5,802 nucleotides of DNA from a bacterium (lineage in GTDB: Bacteria; Zixibacteria; MSB-5A5; GN15; FEB-12). Under the pieces are notes generated by a model. The model had not been told where the DNA came from. It ran no database searches and saw only the letters and a list, made by a program, of their open reading frames with translations. The position numbers were made by a program, and so were the translations under genes. The stretch covers positions 1 through 5,802 of the forward strand of contig DAOUUR010000172.1 of NCBI GenBank assembly GCA_030668045.1, given 5' to 3'. This document shows, one piece after another, positions 1 to 5,670 of this stretch (the first letter of the stretch is position 1; the number at the start of each line of letters is the position of its first letter).

Positions 1-820
1 CGAGCTGTGGAATATCGGCATCGGCACGCCGGACGATGCCAGCGATGACGTTCGTCTGGTCATCCTTATCATTGATGATGCCAATCCCGACTGGTCGGGC
101 GATAACATCTACTCCCTGGAGAGCTACGGGTCCGATGCCGACGGGACTTGCTCTGGTGACTGCGAACATTCTGTCTCCGGCGGCGATGATGATCCCTTCA
201 CCGACTGGGTCTACTGGTACACTCCGACTGATATGACGCCGGGCGAAGCCGGATATCTGGCCAATGAAGTTGACATGCTGGCCGGGACGTACGACTACAG
301 CTATCTCGGTAACGAGATTCTTGCCAGAACCGTTTTGGTTAACTGGAATGGCGGCATTGAACCGCCGTTCAACCAGGATGTCCCGGAACAAGGTACTATC
401 TTCAGGATTTCTACCGCTAAACCTAATGGTGCCGGTGACGTATACAGTTTCTCCACGTCAGGTTATGCTCCGACGGTGGCCTCCACCGGATCGGAGACGT
501 TGCTGGACAATATCAAGGCGGTGCCTAATCCGTACTACCTGTTCTCCGACTACGATGCGAGTCTTGACAAGCGCGAAATGAAATTTACCAATCTGCCGAC
601 CGAATGCACCATCTCCATATATAACTTGAGTGGTGACCAGGTGAGAGTACTTGAAAAGGAGGATCTTACCGCAACCCAGCTCACTTGGAATCTTCTAAAT
701 AGTTACGGTGTGCCGGTTGGCTCAGGAATCTTCATATATGTTGTCGATGCTCCCGCTTTCGGGCAGAAGATAGGCAAGATGGCTGTTTTCACCGAAGTAG
801 AGCTGTTAGATCAGTACTAA
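1..820 (+). CDS. Secreted protein with C-terminal FlgD/type IX-like sorting domain (5'-truncated)
   Basis: The frame is open from base 2 to a TAA at 818-820, giving the last 272 residues; the true start lies left of the window. The visible N-terminal part is rich in Asp, Gly, Trp and Tyr, with a TCSGDC cysteine pair and a segment NWNGGIEPPF followed by GTIFRISTAKPNGAGD. Such text is common in very large secreted beta-rich proteins of Zixibacteria/Marinimicrobia-type genomes (recalled resemblance, not searched). The last ~100 residues begin at VPNPYY (521-538) and continue with FTNLPTECTISIYNLSGDQV, a W-L turn, PVGSGIFIYVVDAP and KIGKMAVF. This is the usual pattern of a FlgD-like Ig fold or type IX-like C-terminal domain, used for export or surface attachment. 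The PorV/PorQ-family gene follows 19 nt later, which supports a secretion link. The catalytic or adhesive role of the missing portion cannot be judged. Confidence 0.85.
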   Translation, partial: ELWNIGIGTPDDASDDVRLVILIIDDANPDWSGDNIYSLESYGSDADGTCSGDCEHSVSGGDDDPFTDWVYWYTPTDMTPGEAGYLANEVDMLAGTYDYSYLGNEILARTVLVNWNGGIEPPFNQDVPEQGTIFRISTAKPNGAGDVYSFSTSGYAPTVASTGSETLLDNIKAVPNPYYLFSDYDASLDKREMKFTNLPTECTISIYNLSGDQVRVLEKEDLTATQLTWNLLNSYGVPVGSGIFIYVVDAPAFGQKIGKMAVFTEVELLDQY

Positions 821-839
821 TCAGGGAAGGTAAGGTATT

Positions 840-1838
840 ATGAAAAACAAGATATTACTTGCAGTAATTGTGATCCTTGCCGTAGGACTGAGCTCGGCCT
901 ACGCGGGGAACTCCAACAGAATAGGAACTGCCGGAGCACAGGAGTTGCTGATTCCGGCCGGCTCCCGCGGTGCGGCTCTGGGCGGGTCTGTAGTGGCCAA
1001 CTCCTATGGCGTGGATGCCATATACTGGAACCCGGCAGGTCTCGCCAACCTCCTCGATGGAACGGAAGCGATGTTTACACACCTCCCGTACCTGGCTGAT
1101 ATCGACGTCGAATACGCCGCTGTAGGTACCCATATCGAGGATTTCGGTACCATCGCAGTCTCGGTAAAGGCGGTGAATATCGGCGATATAGAAGAGACCA
1201 CGGAGGATTTTCCGGACGGTACCGGTCGAGTGTTCAGCCCGTCTTTGACCGTGATTGGGCTCACTTATGCCCGAGTTGTCACGACCAACGTCAATTTTGG
1301 GCTCACGGCTCACGTGATTAACGAAAGCATTTTCGAAGTTTCCGCCACCGGGTTCGCATTCGATTTCGGATTCACGTACGAAACGAGATTTCGTGGGTTG
1401 ACACTCGGATTTGTTATGAAGAACTACGGGCCAGACATGAAGTTCTCCGGCCGCGGGTTTGACCGCATACCGACGGACGAAAGACGGCCGGTCTCTTCTC
1501 GAAATGTGGGCTTCGAACTGCCGACCTCAATTAACATGGGAATGGCCTATAATTTCCTTGATTCCGGACCAAACTTCGCCACCGTTTCAGGGAACTTTCG
1601 TGCCAATAATCAGTCCCATGATTCATGGCAAGGCGGTGTTGAATACGCCTACGATGAACACTATTTCCTGCGAGGAGGATACACTTACTCTGACCAGGAT
1701 AATTACATCTACGGCTATTGCATGGGCGCTGGCTTGATCTATGAGTTGGGTGACACCGAGTTGTGCTTCGAGTACACCTGGCAAGAGTCGGACGTCTTTG
1801 ATGACAACCAGTACTTCACCTTCAAGGTGCAGTTCTGA
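840..1838 (+). CDS. PorV/PorQ family outer-membrane beta-barrel protein
   Basis: This 332-residue protein has a clear signal peptide: MKNK, then a hydrophobic core to about residue 17, with cleavage likely after AYA at residue 22. Mature residues ~26-70 carry the family signature: GTAGAQELLIPAGSRGAALGG followed by SYGVDAIYWNPAGLA (compare the usual GARAxGMGGAFVA...ALYWNPAGLA). The rest alternates polar and hydrophobic residues with many Gly, Tyr and Phe, as in a barrel, and it ends in Phe (TFKVQF), the C-terminal aromatic typical of outer-membrane barrels. In Bacteroidetes PorV carries type IX cargo at the outer membrane; many FCB and candidate phyla hold several paralogues of unproven role. 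The ATG at 840 is preceded by GGGAAGG (824-830) and AAGG (832-835), a moderate Shine-Dalgarno region. The upstream gene ends at 820, so co-transcription is likely, and a strong terminator follows. Whether this copy is a true PorV, a PorQ or a generic paralogue cannot be decided. Confidence 0.88.
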   Translation: MKNKILLAVIVILAVGLSSAYAGNSNRIGTAGAQELLIPAGSRGAALGGSVVANSYGVDAIYWNPAGLANLLDGTEAMFTHLPYLADIDVEYAAVGTHIEDFGTIAVSVKAVNIGDIEETTEDFPDGTGRVFSPSLTVIGLTYARVVTTNVNFGLTAHVINESIFEVSATGFAFDFGFTYETRFRGLTLGFVMKNYGPDMKFSGRGFDRIPTDERRPVSSRNVGFELPTSINMGMAYNFLDSGPNFATVSGNFRANNQSHDSWQGGVEYAYDEHYFLRGGYTYSDQDNYIYGYCMGAGLIYELGDTELCFEYTWQESDVFDDNQYFTFKVQF

Positions 1839-1870
1839 TCCGTCACCGAAGATGATTTAGTTAGACAGAG

Positions 1871-1902
1871 AGTCGGGTATCCGAAAGGGTACCCGACTTT
1901 TT
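1871..1902 (+). terminator. Rho-independent terminator after the PorV/PorQ gene
   Basis: A 12-bp stem pairs AGTCGGGTATCC (1871-1882) with GGGTACCCGACT (1887-1898), with a single T-G wobble at 1880/1889. It is capped by a GAAA tetraloop (1883-1886) and followed by TTTTT (1898-1902). It lies 33 nt after the stop codon of the barrel gene, so it ends that operon and insulates it from the transferase gene. Confidence 0.93.
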
Positions 1903-1936
1903 GGTATCTCCGAGTTAGCCAAACAGTGCGCCCTCC

Positions 1937-1965
1937 TTGACAATCAGTCGATGATTGTGCACCAT
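1937..1965 (+). promoter_or_regulatory. Candidate sigma70-type promoter for the transferase gene
   Basis: A perfect TTGACA occurs at 1937-1942. With a 17-nt spacer the -10 position is CACCAT (1960-1965), matching TATAAT at only three positions (A2, A5, T6). The start site would be near 1972, leaving about 26 nt before the ATG at 1998. The placement just after a strong terminator and just before the next gene fits. The weak -10 suggests either activator dependence or a different -10 preference in this organism. Confidence 0.4.
1941..1957. repeat. Operator-like inverted repeat in the promoter spacer
   Basis: CAATCA (1941-1946) and TGATTG (1952-1957) form a perfect 6-5-6 inverted repeat. It overlaps the end of the TTGACA box and fills most of the spacer. 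The octamer TGATTGTG at 1952-1959 recurs at 1982-1989, exactly 30 bp further on, again with CAAT just upstream (1976-1979). A dimeric repressor or regulator site is a reasonable inference; no particular regulator family is recognised. Confidence 0.4.
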
Positions 1966-1997
1966 AGGCAAATGCCAATTCTGATTGTGTGTGTGCA

Positions 1998-4019
1998 ATG
2001 AAGCTCGACAGCAGGTATATCTCTCGCCCGGTAATATACTGTCTTCTGGTCGGTATTGTTCTGGTGGCTTTTTTTGAATTGTGGCGGTTGATTCTGCTGG
2101 CAATTGTCGATGACGGTGCCGCCAACGTCCCCGTTGCTATCCTCGCGAAATCATTTCTGGTTGGCGCCCGCTTTGACATTTTGATAGCATCGTTTATCAT
2201 GATGCCGCTTAGCCTTCTGGCGGTCATACCGCTGGTCGATATCGCCCGCAATAGAACTGTTCGTCTCGTTCATACGATCATCCTGAGCCTCTGTGCCGCC
2301 GGAGCTTTTTCGCTGCATCTGGTCGATATTGAGTTCTTCGATTTTTTCAACGTTCGCCTTAACGGTATCGCCGGACAATGGGATGACACCCCCGGTATGA
2401 TGATACAGATGGTCTGGGAAACATACCCCGTGTTCGGATACCTGATCCTCTACGCGGTAGTTCTGGTCGCTTTCATCTGGGTTGTTCGGCGTCTGCAACG
2501 GTGGCTATTCAGGAGTTTTTTCATCTCACCCTTCTGGGTTCATTTACTGTATCTATTGCCCCTGATGGTCATTCTCTTTGGCGGGGCGCGAGGCCGGATC
2601 ACCGACAAGACTGTCATCCGCTGGGGCGTGGCTTATTTTTCAGAACACGAATTCGCCAACCAACTGGCTCTGAATCCGGTCTATACATTCTTGCATGATG
2701 CTGTTTATAGTTCCGACGAGAAGGAAGACCTTCGAAAATTCGCCGAAGATATCTCGCGCCCGAACGCCGAGACGACAATCCGAAATCTTATCGGCCTGAG
2801 CGTTGACGATGCCGCGGTGCAGAACCAGAGAATCCATCGTCGGATTGTTTTTGATCCTCCCTCCGGCGATCCGCCCAACGTCATCCTGATCATTATGGAA
2901 TCGTTTGGGGTCACCAAGATCGACGCCCTGGACAATATTTTCGACATCCCACTTTCGCCCTGTTTTGATTCGCTTACCGAAGATGGTTTGTTATTTACCA
3001 ACATGTATTCCGAAGGGATGCATACGTACTCCGGCATATTTGCACCTCTCTTCGGGTACCCGCACTTGCTGGGTAAGGGACTGATGAAACAGGTACGGGG
3101 TGACTATCACCTCTGGGGTCTGCCGTCGATTCTCCGTGCTTACAACTATGAGACAGTCTTCATTTTGCCGCACGATCCTCACTGGGATAACATCAAGGGT
3201 TTTATGATATCAAACGGTTTCCAGCGGGTGGTGTCGGCTCTTGATTTTGATGAAGAATTGCATCTCGGTACGTGGGGCGTGCCCGACCACGTCATGTTTG
3301 ATCGTGCCATTGAAGAGATTGGCAATTTCAACGGCAAACGTTTCTTTGCCACGATTCTAACCGCGTCCAACCACGGGCCGTGGCTTGTGCCCGACGTTCC
3401 CTTCCAGCGGGTGCCATCGGGAACACCGGATGAAGATATCCTCAACGCGTTTAAGTATTCTGACTGGGCGCTGGGGCGGTTTATCCGAACCGTTCAGACT
3501 GACACCGCTTTTGCCAACACTATTGTCGTTATTACTTCCGATAACGGTGCAGGTGGACGGAAACGGATTCGGATGGATCCCAGCCGCGTGCATATCCCCA
3601 TGCTGATACTCGACACCCGAGACAACTTGCCGCGCGATGTCCGCACCGATCAGCTGGGCAGCCAGATGGACATCCTCGCGACAATCATGGGGCTGGTTAA
3701 GCTTGATTACGATGACTACTCATTTGGACGTGATCTTCTCGATTCCACCTCCACAGTGGAGCCTTTTGCGTACCTCTCGGAATGGTACTACCTCGGTTTC
3801 ATTCAGAATGGATACTACCTTGTTTCTCCGCAGCGAGGGCGCGGGTCGCCGAGATTGTATCGTTTGCCCGACGTGACGGTCAACCTTGCCGACTCACTGG
3901 CGGAGATGACGGCAGAATACAACGAGAAAGCGCTTTCGATTTTCAGCGTTGGTTACCACAACCTGCTGCGACCATTGATTGGTGCCGATAGCGCCGCCGT
4001 GACAGCTGCAGGTCGGTAA
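1998..4019 (+). CDS. LTA synthase (LtaS/OpgB)-family membrane sulfatase-fold transferase
   Basis: This 673-residue protein has about five N-terminal membrane segments (roughly residues 12-37, 59-80, 89-109, 143-163 and 174-196), including the G-x-RFD motif (56-60) seen in this family. A large extracytoplasmic alkaline-phosphatase-superfamily domain follows from about residue 295. NVILIIMESFG holds the metal ligand Glu301. HTYSGIFA supplies the probable nucleophile Thr343, aligning with the RTxRGIFA text of relatives. PHWDNIKGF (394-402) matches the usual FDNMxGF region, and SNHGP gives His459, equivalent to substrate-binding His416 of S. aureus LtaS. SDNG gives Asp515-Asn516 where LtaS enzymes have Asp-His. 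Family members move phosphoglycerol or phosphoethanolamine from phospholipids onto glycans or teichoic acid; in a diderm a periplasmic or envelope glycan is the likely acceptor (inference). An in-frame GTG at 1989 is an alternative start. Neither start has a recognisable Shine-Dalgarno sequence, and a stop at 1965-1967 limits the frame upstream. Confidence 0.87.
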   Translation: MKLDSRYISRPVIYCLLVGIVLVAFFELWRLILLAIVDDGAANVPVAILAKSFLVGARFDILIASFIMMPLSLLAVIPLVDIARNRTVRLVHTIILSLCAAGAFSLHLVDIEFFDFFNVRLNGIAGQWDDTPGMMIQMVWETYPVFGYLILYAVVLVAFIWVVRRLQRWLFRSFFISPFWVHLLYLLPLMVILFGGARGRITDKTVIRWGVAYFSEHEFANQLALNPVYTFLHDAVYSSDEKEDLRKFAEDISRPNAETTIRNLIGLSVDDAAVQNQRIHRRIVFDPPSGDPPNVILIIMESFGVTKIDALDNIFDIPLSPCFDSLTEDGLLFTNMYSEGMHTYSGIFAPLFGYPHLLGKGLMKQVRGDYHLWGLPSILRAYNYETVFILPHDPHWDNIKGFMISNGFQRVVSALDFDEELHLGTWGVPDHVMFDRAIEEIGNFNGKRFFATILTASNHGPWLVPDVPFQRVPSGTPDEDILNAFKYSDWALGRFIRTVQTDTAFANTIVVITSDNGAGGRKRIRMDPSRVHIPMLILDTRDNLPRDVRTDQLGSQMDILATIMGLVKLDYDDYSFGRDLLDSTSTVEPFAYLSEWYYLGFIQNGYYLVSPQRGRGSPRLYRLPDVTVNLADSLAEMTAEYNEKALSIFSVGYHNLLRPLIGADSAAVTAAGR

Positions 4020-4101
4020 CGATGCATATTTTCGTGTAGGTTATTCTTGGAAAATGACTATATTGAGAGAGTGATTTATCCCTGATCGGAGGATAGTATT
4101 G

Positions 4102-4995
4102 ATGTTCAAAATCAGAAATGATCGTTTGTTTGGCCACCTGGCGGCATGCTCAGTGGCGCTCGTTGTTGTACTTGTTTTCCTTCTTGTGGTCACCTGCGGC
4201 GAGTCTGAGGAACCGGCCAGCGGACCACCAGCTGGACCAATTATGGAAGCAGTCAGTCCGCCAGTTGTCACCTGTACTGATACCAGTGCCTGTGCTGAGG
4301 CCATCAGCACGCAGGGCCACACCCTGGAATATCGATTCGACTGGCAGGATGGTTCCCAGATTTCTGAATGGTTTACCGAGAACTGTCGTAATCACGATAT
4401 TGACCCGGCTGCTTCCTGCTGTGCCATAGCTCAGGCTCGATGCGCAACTCATACCAATATTGTCTCAGCATGGTCGGTTTGTGCGTCATCAACGCTTGAC
4501 GGTAACTGGACTGCCAACGCCACTATTACGGTGACTCATCCGGGCGACTACGGCCCCTATCAGAACTTTCAAGATATTATTTCACTCTCGGTGAATTTCA
4601 CTGTAGGTGGTGGTGCCGTTGCCGGCACTGGCACCGGATCACATGCAGTTACTTTTACGCCTGGTCCCGATTGCATTGAGTCCAGCATTGTCGCTCCCGG
4701 ATTTTCTGTTGCTCTGGCCGGTACAGCGACTGGAGGCGCGCTTGAGTTCGTAATTGTACCGATGGGCATGATGTCGGTGACTTATGTAGTGACCTGTGAT
4801 CCGGGACAGGATGACGAGATTGACTATACTTACCCTCAGATGGGCTTTCTGGAAAGCTCAATCATGAGTCAGGCTATTGACTATGAGTTGACTCCTGTAT
4901 CCGGGACGGCCACAGTTACCGGTTCCGGCACCGAACCATTCGGAGAAGACATCCCCCTGGAATACAGTTACTCGATTACTATTCAGAAGCAGTAG
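4102..4995 (+). CDS. Exported cysteine-rich PKD-like protein, probable lipoprotein, function unknown
   Basis: This 297-residue protein has basic N-terminal residues (K3, R5, R8), a long hydrophobic core (17-30) and the sequence LLVVTCGE around Cys32. That resembles a lipobox, but Thr at -1 is non-canonical, so an uncleaved membrane anchor is possible. A Pro/Gly/Ser linker follows to about residue 54. Residues ~55-130 resemble a PKD/Ig-like repeat: GHTLEYRFDWQDGS, then QARCATHTNIVSAWS (close to the frequent FDWGDG...AQARCATxTxxVSxWS text). It is loaded with Cys58, 64, 95, 106, 107, 114 and 127. The second half is Thr/Gly/Ser-rich beta-type sequence with Cys191 and Cys232. ATG 4102 was chosen because GGAGG (4088-4092) lies 9 nt upstream; TTG 4099 is also in frame. 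The transferase gene ends 82 nt upstream without a terminator between; a TATATT box (4059-4064) without a good -35 could give a separate promoter. I do not recognise a specific function. Confidence 0.75.
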   Translation: MFKIRNDRLFGHLAACSVALVVVLVFLLVVTCGESEEPASGPPAGPIMEAVSPPVVTCTDTSACAEAISTQGHTLEYRFDWQDGSQISEWFTENCRNHDIDPAASCCAIAQARCATHTNIVSAWSVCASSTLDGNWTANATITVTHPGDYGPYQNFQDIISLSVNFTVGGGAVAGTGTGSHAVTFTPGPDCIESSIVAPGFSVALAGTATGGALEFVIVPMGMMSVTYVVTCDPGQDDEIDYTYPQMGFLESSIMSQAIDYELTPVSGTATVTGSGTEPFGEDIPLEYSYSITIQKQ

Positions 4996-5024
4996 AGCCT
5001 GTAGTTGCCGGAGGAGGAGATGTG

Positions 5025-5060
5025 CAACAAAAAACCCGACAACTCTTGCGAGTTGCCGGG
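5025..5060 (-). terminator. Minus-strand rho-independent terminator
   Basis: Read on the minus strand, CCCGGCAACTC (5060-5050) pairs with GAGTTGTCGGG (5045-5035) as an unbroken 11-bp stem with one G-U wobble (5056/5039). The loop is GCAA, a GNRA tetraloop, and six T (5034-5029) follow. On the plus strand the wobble would be an A-C mismatch and no T-run follows the stem, so the orientation is clearly minus. It lies 30 nt beyond the convergent lipoprotein-like gene and closes the small minus-strand unit described at 5029-5175. Confidence 0.85.
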
Positions 5061-5119
5061 TCGGTCAAACTGTTGGGATTTACTTAGAGCAACCCAACGT
5101 ATTCGTAACTGGGCTGCAC

Positions 5120-5155
5120 CTAAGTAGCAGTCACCTCACATAAATTCGATTTCAA
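5120..5155 (-). CDS. Possible 11-residue micro-ORF with strong ribosome binding site
   Basis: TTG at 5155-5153 lies 7 nt after GGAGG and starts MKSNLCEVTAT, ending at TAG (5122-5120). The stop codon falls inside the 5' arm of the downstream stem-loop. The same frame stays open after the amber codon for another 11 codons (VQPSYEYVGLL) to a TAA at 5086-5084. Only the ribosome binding site and spacing support translation; the peptide resembles no family I know. It may be a leader peptide, a micro-peptide or a by-product of an sRNA sequence. Confidence 0.35.
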   Translation of the reverse strand: MKSNLCEVTAT

Positions 5156-5159
5156 AAAA

Positions 5160-5173
5160 CCACCTCCTTTCTT
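5160..5173 (-). promoter_or_regulatory. Unusually strong Shine-Dalgarno sequence on the minus strand
   Basis: The minus strand reads AAGAAAGGAGGTGG. The plus complement contains CACCTCCTTTCT (5161-5172), identical to the commonly conserved 3' tail of bacterial 16S rRNA, so pairing could span 12 consecutive bases. It precedes a TTG codon by 7 nt. Ordinary sites pair over 4-7 bases; every other gene start in this window is weaker. Confidence 0.6.
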
Positions 5174-5181
5174 GTGTACTG

Positions 5182-5211
5182 ATAATATCGGCCATTCTGC
5201 AATTAATGCAA
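5182..5211 (-). promoter_or_regulatory. Candidate minus-strand promoter of the small RNA unit
   Basis: On the minus strand, TATTAT (5187-5182) matches the -10 consensus at five of six positions. TTGCAT (5211-5206) stands 18 nt upstream and matches the key TTG of the -35 box. The start site would be near 5175, only a few bases before the Shine-Dalgarno sequence. Confidence 0.42.
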
Positions 5212-5373
5212 CAGAAAAATGACGACCTTCCCAGCGATGATATGCCGTCGGATCGGACGATTCGCGGCCCAACTTTAGTCTTGCCACCCGGCTGGCCAAT
5301 ATCTACTTTGCCTACTGTGGTTTGTTTGTGTCGTGATCGGGTGATTGCGACGGGAGCAAATCTGATATGTCAC
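5188..5373. other. Intergenic DNA upstream of the tRNA
   Basis: Apart from the minus-strand -35 candidate at its left end, this stretch shows no supported gene. A plus-strand open frame from 5206 runs into the tRNA and has no ribosome binding site, so it is not called. A clear tRNA promoter could not be assigned; no convincing -35/-10 pair at a suitable distance was seen. Confidence 0.5.
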
Positions 5374-5450
5374 GCCCCCGTAGCTCATTTGGATAGAGCA
5401 TCTGCCTTCTAAGCAGAGGGTACCAGGTTCGAATCCTGGCGGGGGTGCCA
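5374..5450 (+). tRNA. tRNA-Arg (anticodon UCU)
   Basis: A complete cloverleaf is visible. The acceptor stem pairs GCCCCCG (5374-5380) with CGGGGGT (5440-5446). The D arm is GCTC/GAGC (5383-5386/5396-5399). The anticodon stem is TCTGC/GCAGA (5401-5405/5413-5417) with loop CTTCTAA, giving anticodon TCT (5408-5410), which reads AGA. The T arm is CCAGG-TTCGAAT-CCTGG (5423-5439). The discriminator is G5447 and CCA is encoded at 5448-5450. The first acceptor pair is G1-U72, a wobble, which is somewhat unusual. No duplicate of the tRNA 3' end is present in the window, so there is no sign of an integrated element here. No clear terminator follows. Confidence 0.97.
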
Positions 5451-5548
5451 TAAATTGCACGGGCTGACCCAACAAGACACGACACCGCAAAACAGAGACA
5501 AGCCAAAAAGAGGCGGTAAGAAACGACGCAGCTTCGCTTGCCCTGTCA

Positions 5549-5657
5549 GGCCCCGATATGTCGTGGGCCGGGTCCGGGATAACGGAGGAGCGTCATAGAT
5601 TATTGGATGTTGGCGCGATTAGGCAGATCGTGCCGATTGGAACCGGCTAAAGGCCGG
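5549..5657 (+). promoter_or_regulatory. Hairpin-rich leader upstream of the PLD-like gene
   Basis: Three stem-loops can be drawn. The first pairs GGCCCCGA with TCG-T-GGGCC (5549-5556/5561-5569, one bulged T) around loop TATG. The second pairs GGCGCGAT with ATCGTGCC (5612-5619/5627-5634, one G-U pair) around a 7-nt loop. The third pairs CCGGC with GCCGG (5643-5647/5653-5657) and ends immediately before the Shine-Dalgarno sequence. None is followed by a T-run, so they are not terminators. They may form a structured 5' leader; no known riboswitch class is recognised. Confidence 0.3.
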
Positions 5658-5670
5658 AAGGAGGCACACC

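Larger units (their letters stand above)
5029..5175 (-). ncRNA. Candidate small structured RNA or micro-ORF transcript
   Basis: A transcript of about 147 nt is predicted between a minus-strand promoter candidate and the terminator. In order it holds an exceptionally strong Shine-Dalgarno sequence, an 11-codon ORF starting with TTG, a long stem-loop (5126-5081) and the terminator hairpin. The stem-loop pairs 5120-5126 with 5081-5087 (7 bp), 5110-5117 with 5089-5096 (8 bp) and 5104-5106 with 5097-5099, around a 4-nt loop. On the minus strand the 5119/5088 and 5114/5092 positions become G-U wobbles, whereas on plus they are A-C mismatches, so the RNA form is minus. I do not recognise it as 6S, SRP RNA, tmRNA or a known riboswitch. 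It could be a regulatory sRNA, a translated leader without a downstream gene, or a micro-peptide gene. Existence of the transcript is inferred from signals only. Confidence 0.5.

Noticed and set aside
855..1313. Long minus-strand open frame opposite the PorV/PorQ gene
   Set aside because: The plus strand has a full signal peptide, family motifs and terminal Phe; the reverse frame is a shadow of that codon pattern.
1739..2251. Minus-strand 170-codon frame across the intergenic region
   Set aside because: It crosses the plus-strand terminator, the promoter candidate and the start of the transferase gene, and shows no recognisable protein features.
4059..4064. TATATT as a firm promoter for the lipoprotein-like gene
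   Set aside because: No acceptable -35 box stands 16-18 nt upstream, and no terminator separates the gene from the transferase, so read-through is as likely.
5020..5127. Plus-strand 35-codon ORF starting MCNKKPDNSCELPG, with GGAGGAGG upstream
   Set aside because: It overlaps the minus-strand terminator and the large stem-loop, whose palindromes explain the sequence better. The G-U/A-C asymmetry favours minus-strand RNA, and the peptide resembles nothing known. The good ribosome binding site keeps a small doubt.
5160..5173. CCACCTCCTTTCTT on the plus strand as the 3' end of a 16S rRNA gene
   Set aside because: The bases before it (AT-rich, with a run of A) do not match the conserved helix 45 region of 16S rRNA, so it is only the complement of a strong Shine-Dalgarno sequence.
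5206..5412. Plus-strand 68-codon open frame ending in APVAHLDRASAF
   Set aside because: It runs into the tRNA-Arg gene; this ending is a well-known artefact of translating tRNA sequence, and there is no ribosome binding site.
5374..5450. tRNA-Arg as an attachment site of an integrated element
   Set aside because: No integrase gene and no repeat of the tRNA 3' end are visible in the window.
5275..5506. Minus-strand frames containing PPPGFEPGTLCLEGRC-like text
   Set aside because: This is the translation of the reverse strand of the tRNA, a frequent false gene in databases.
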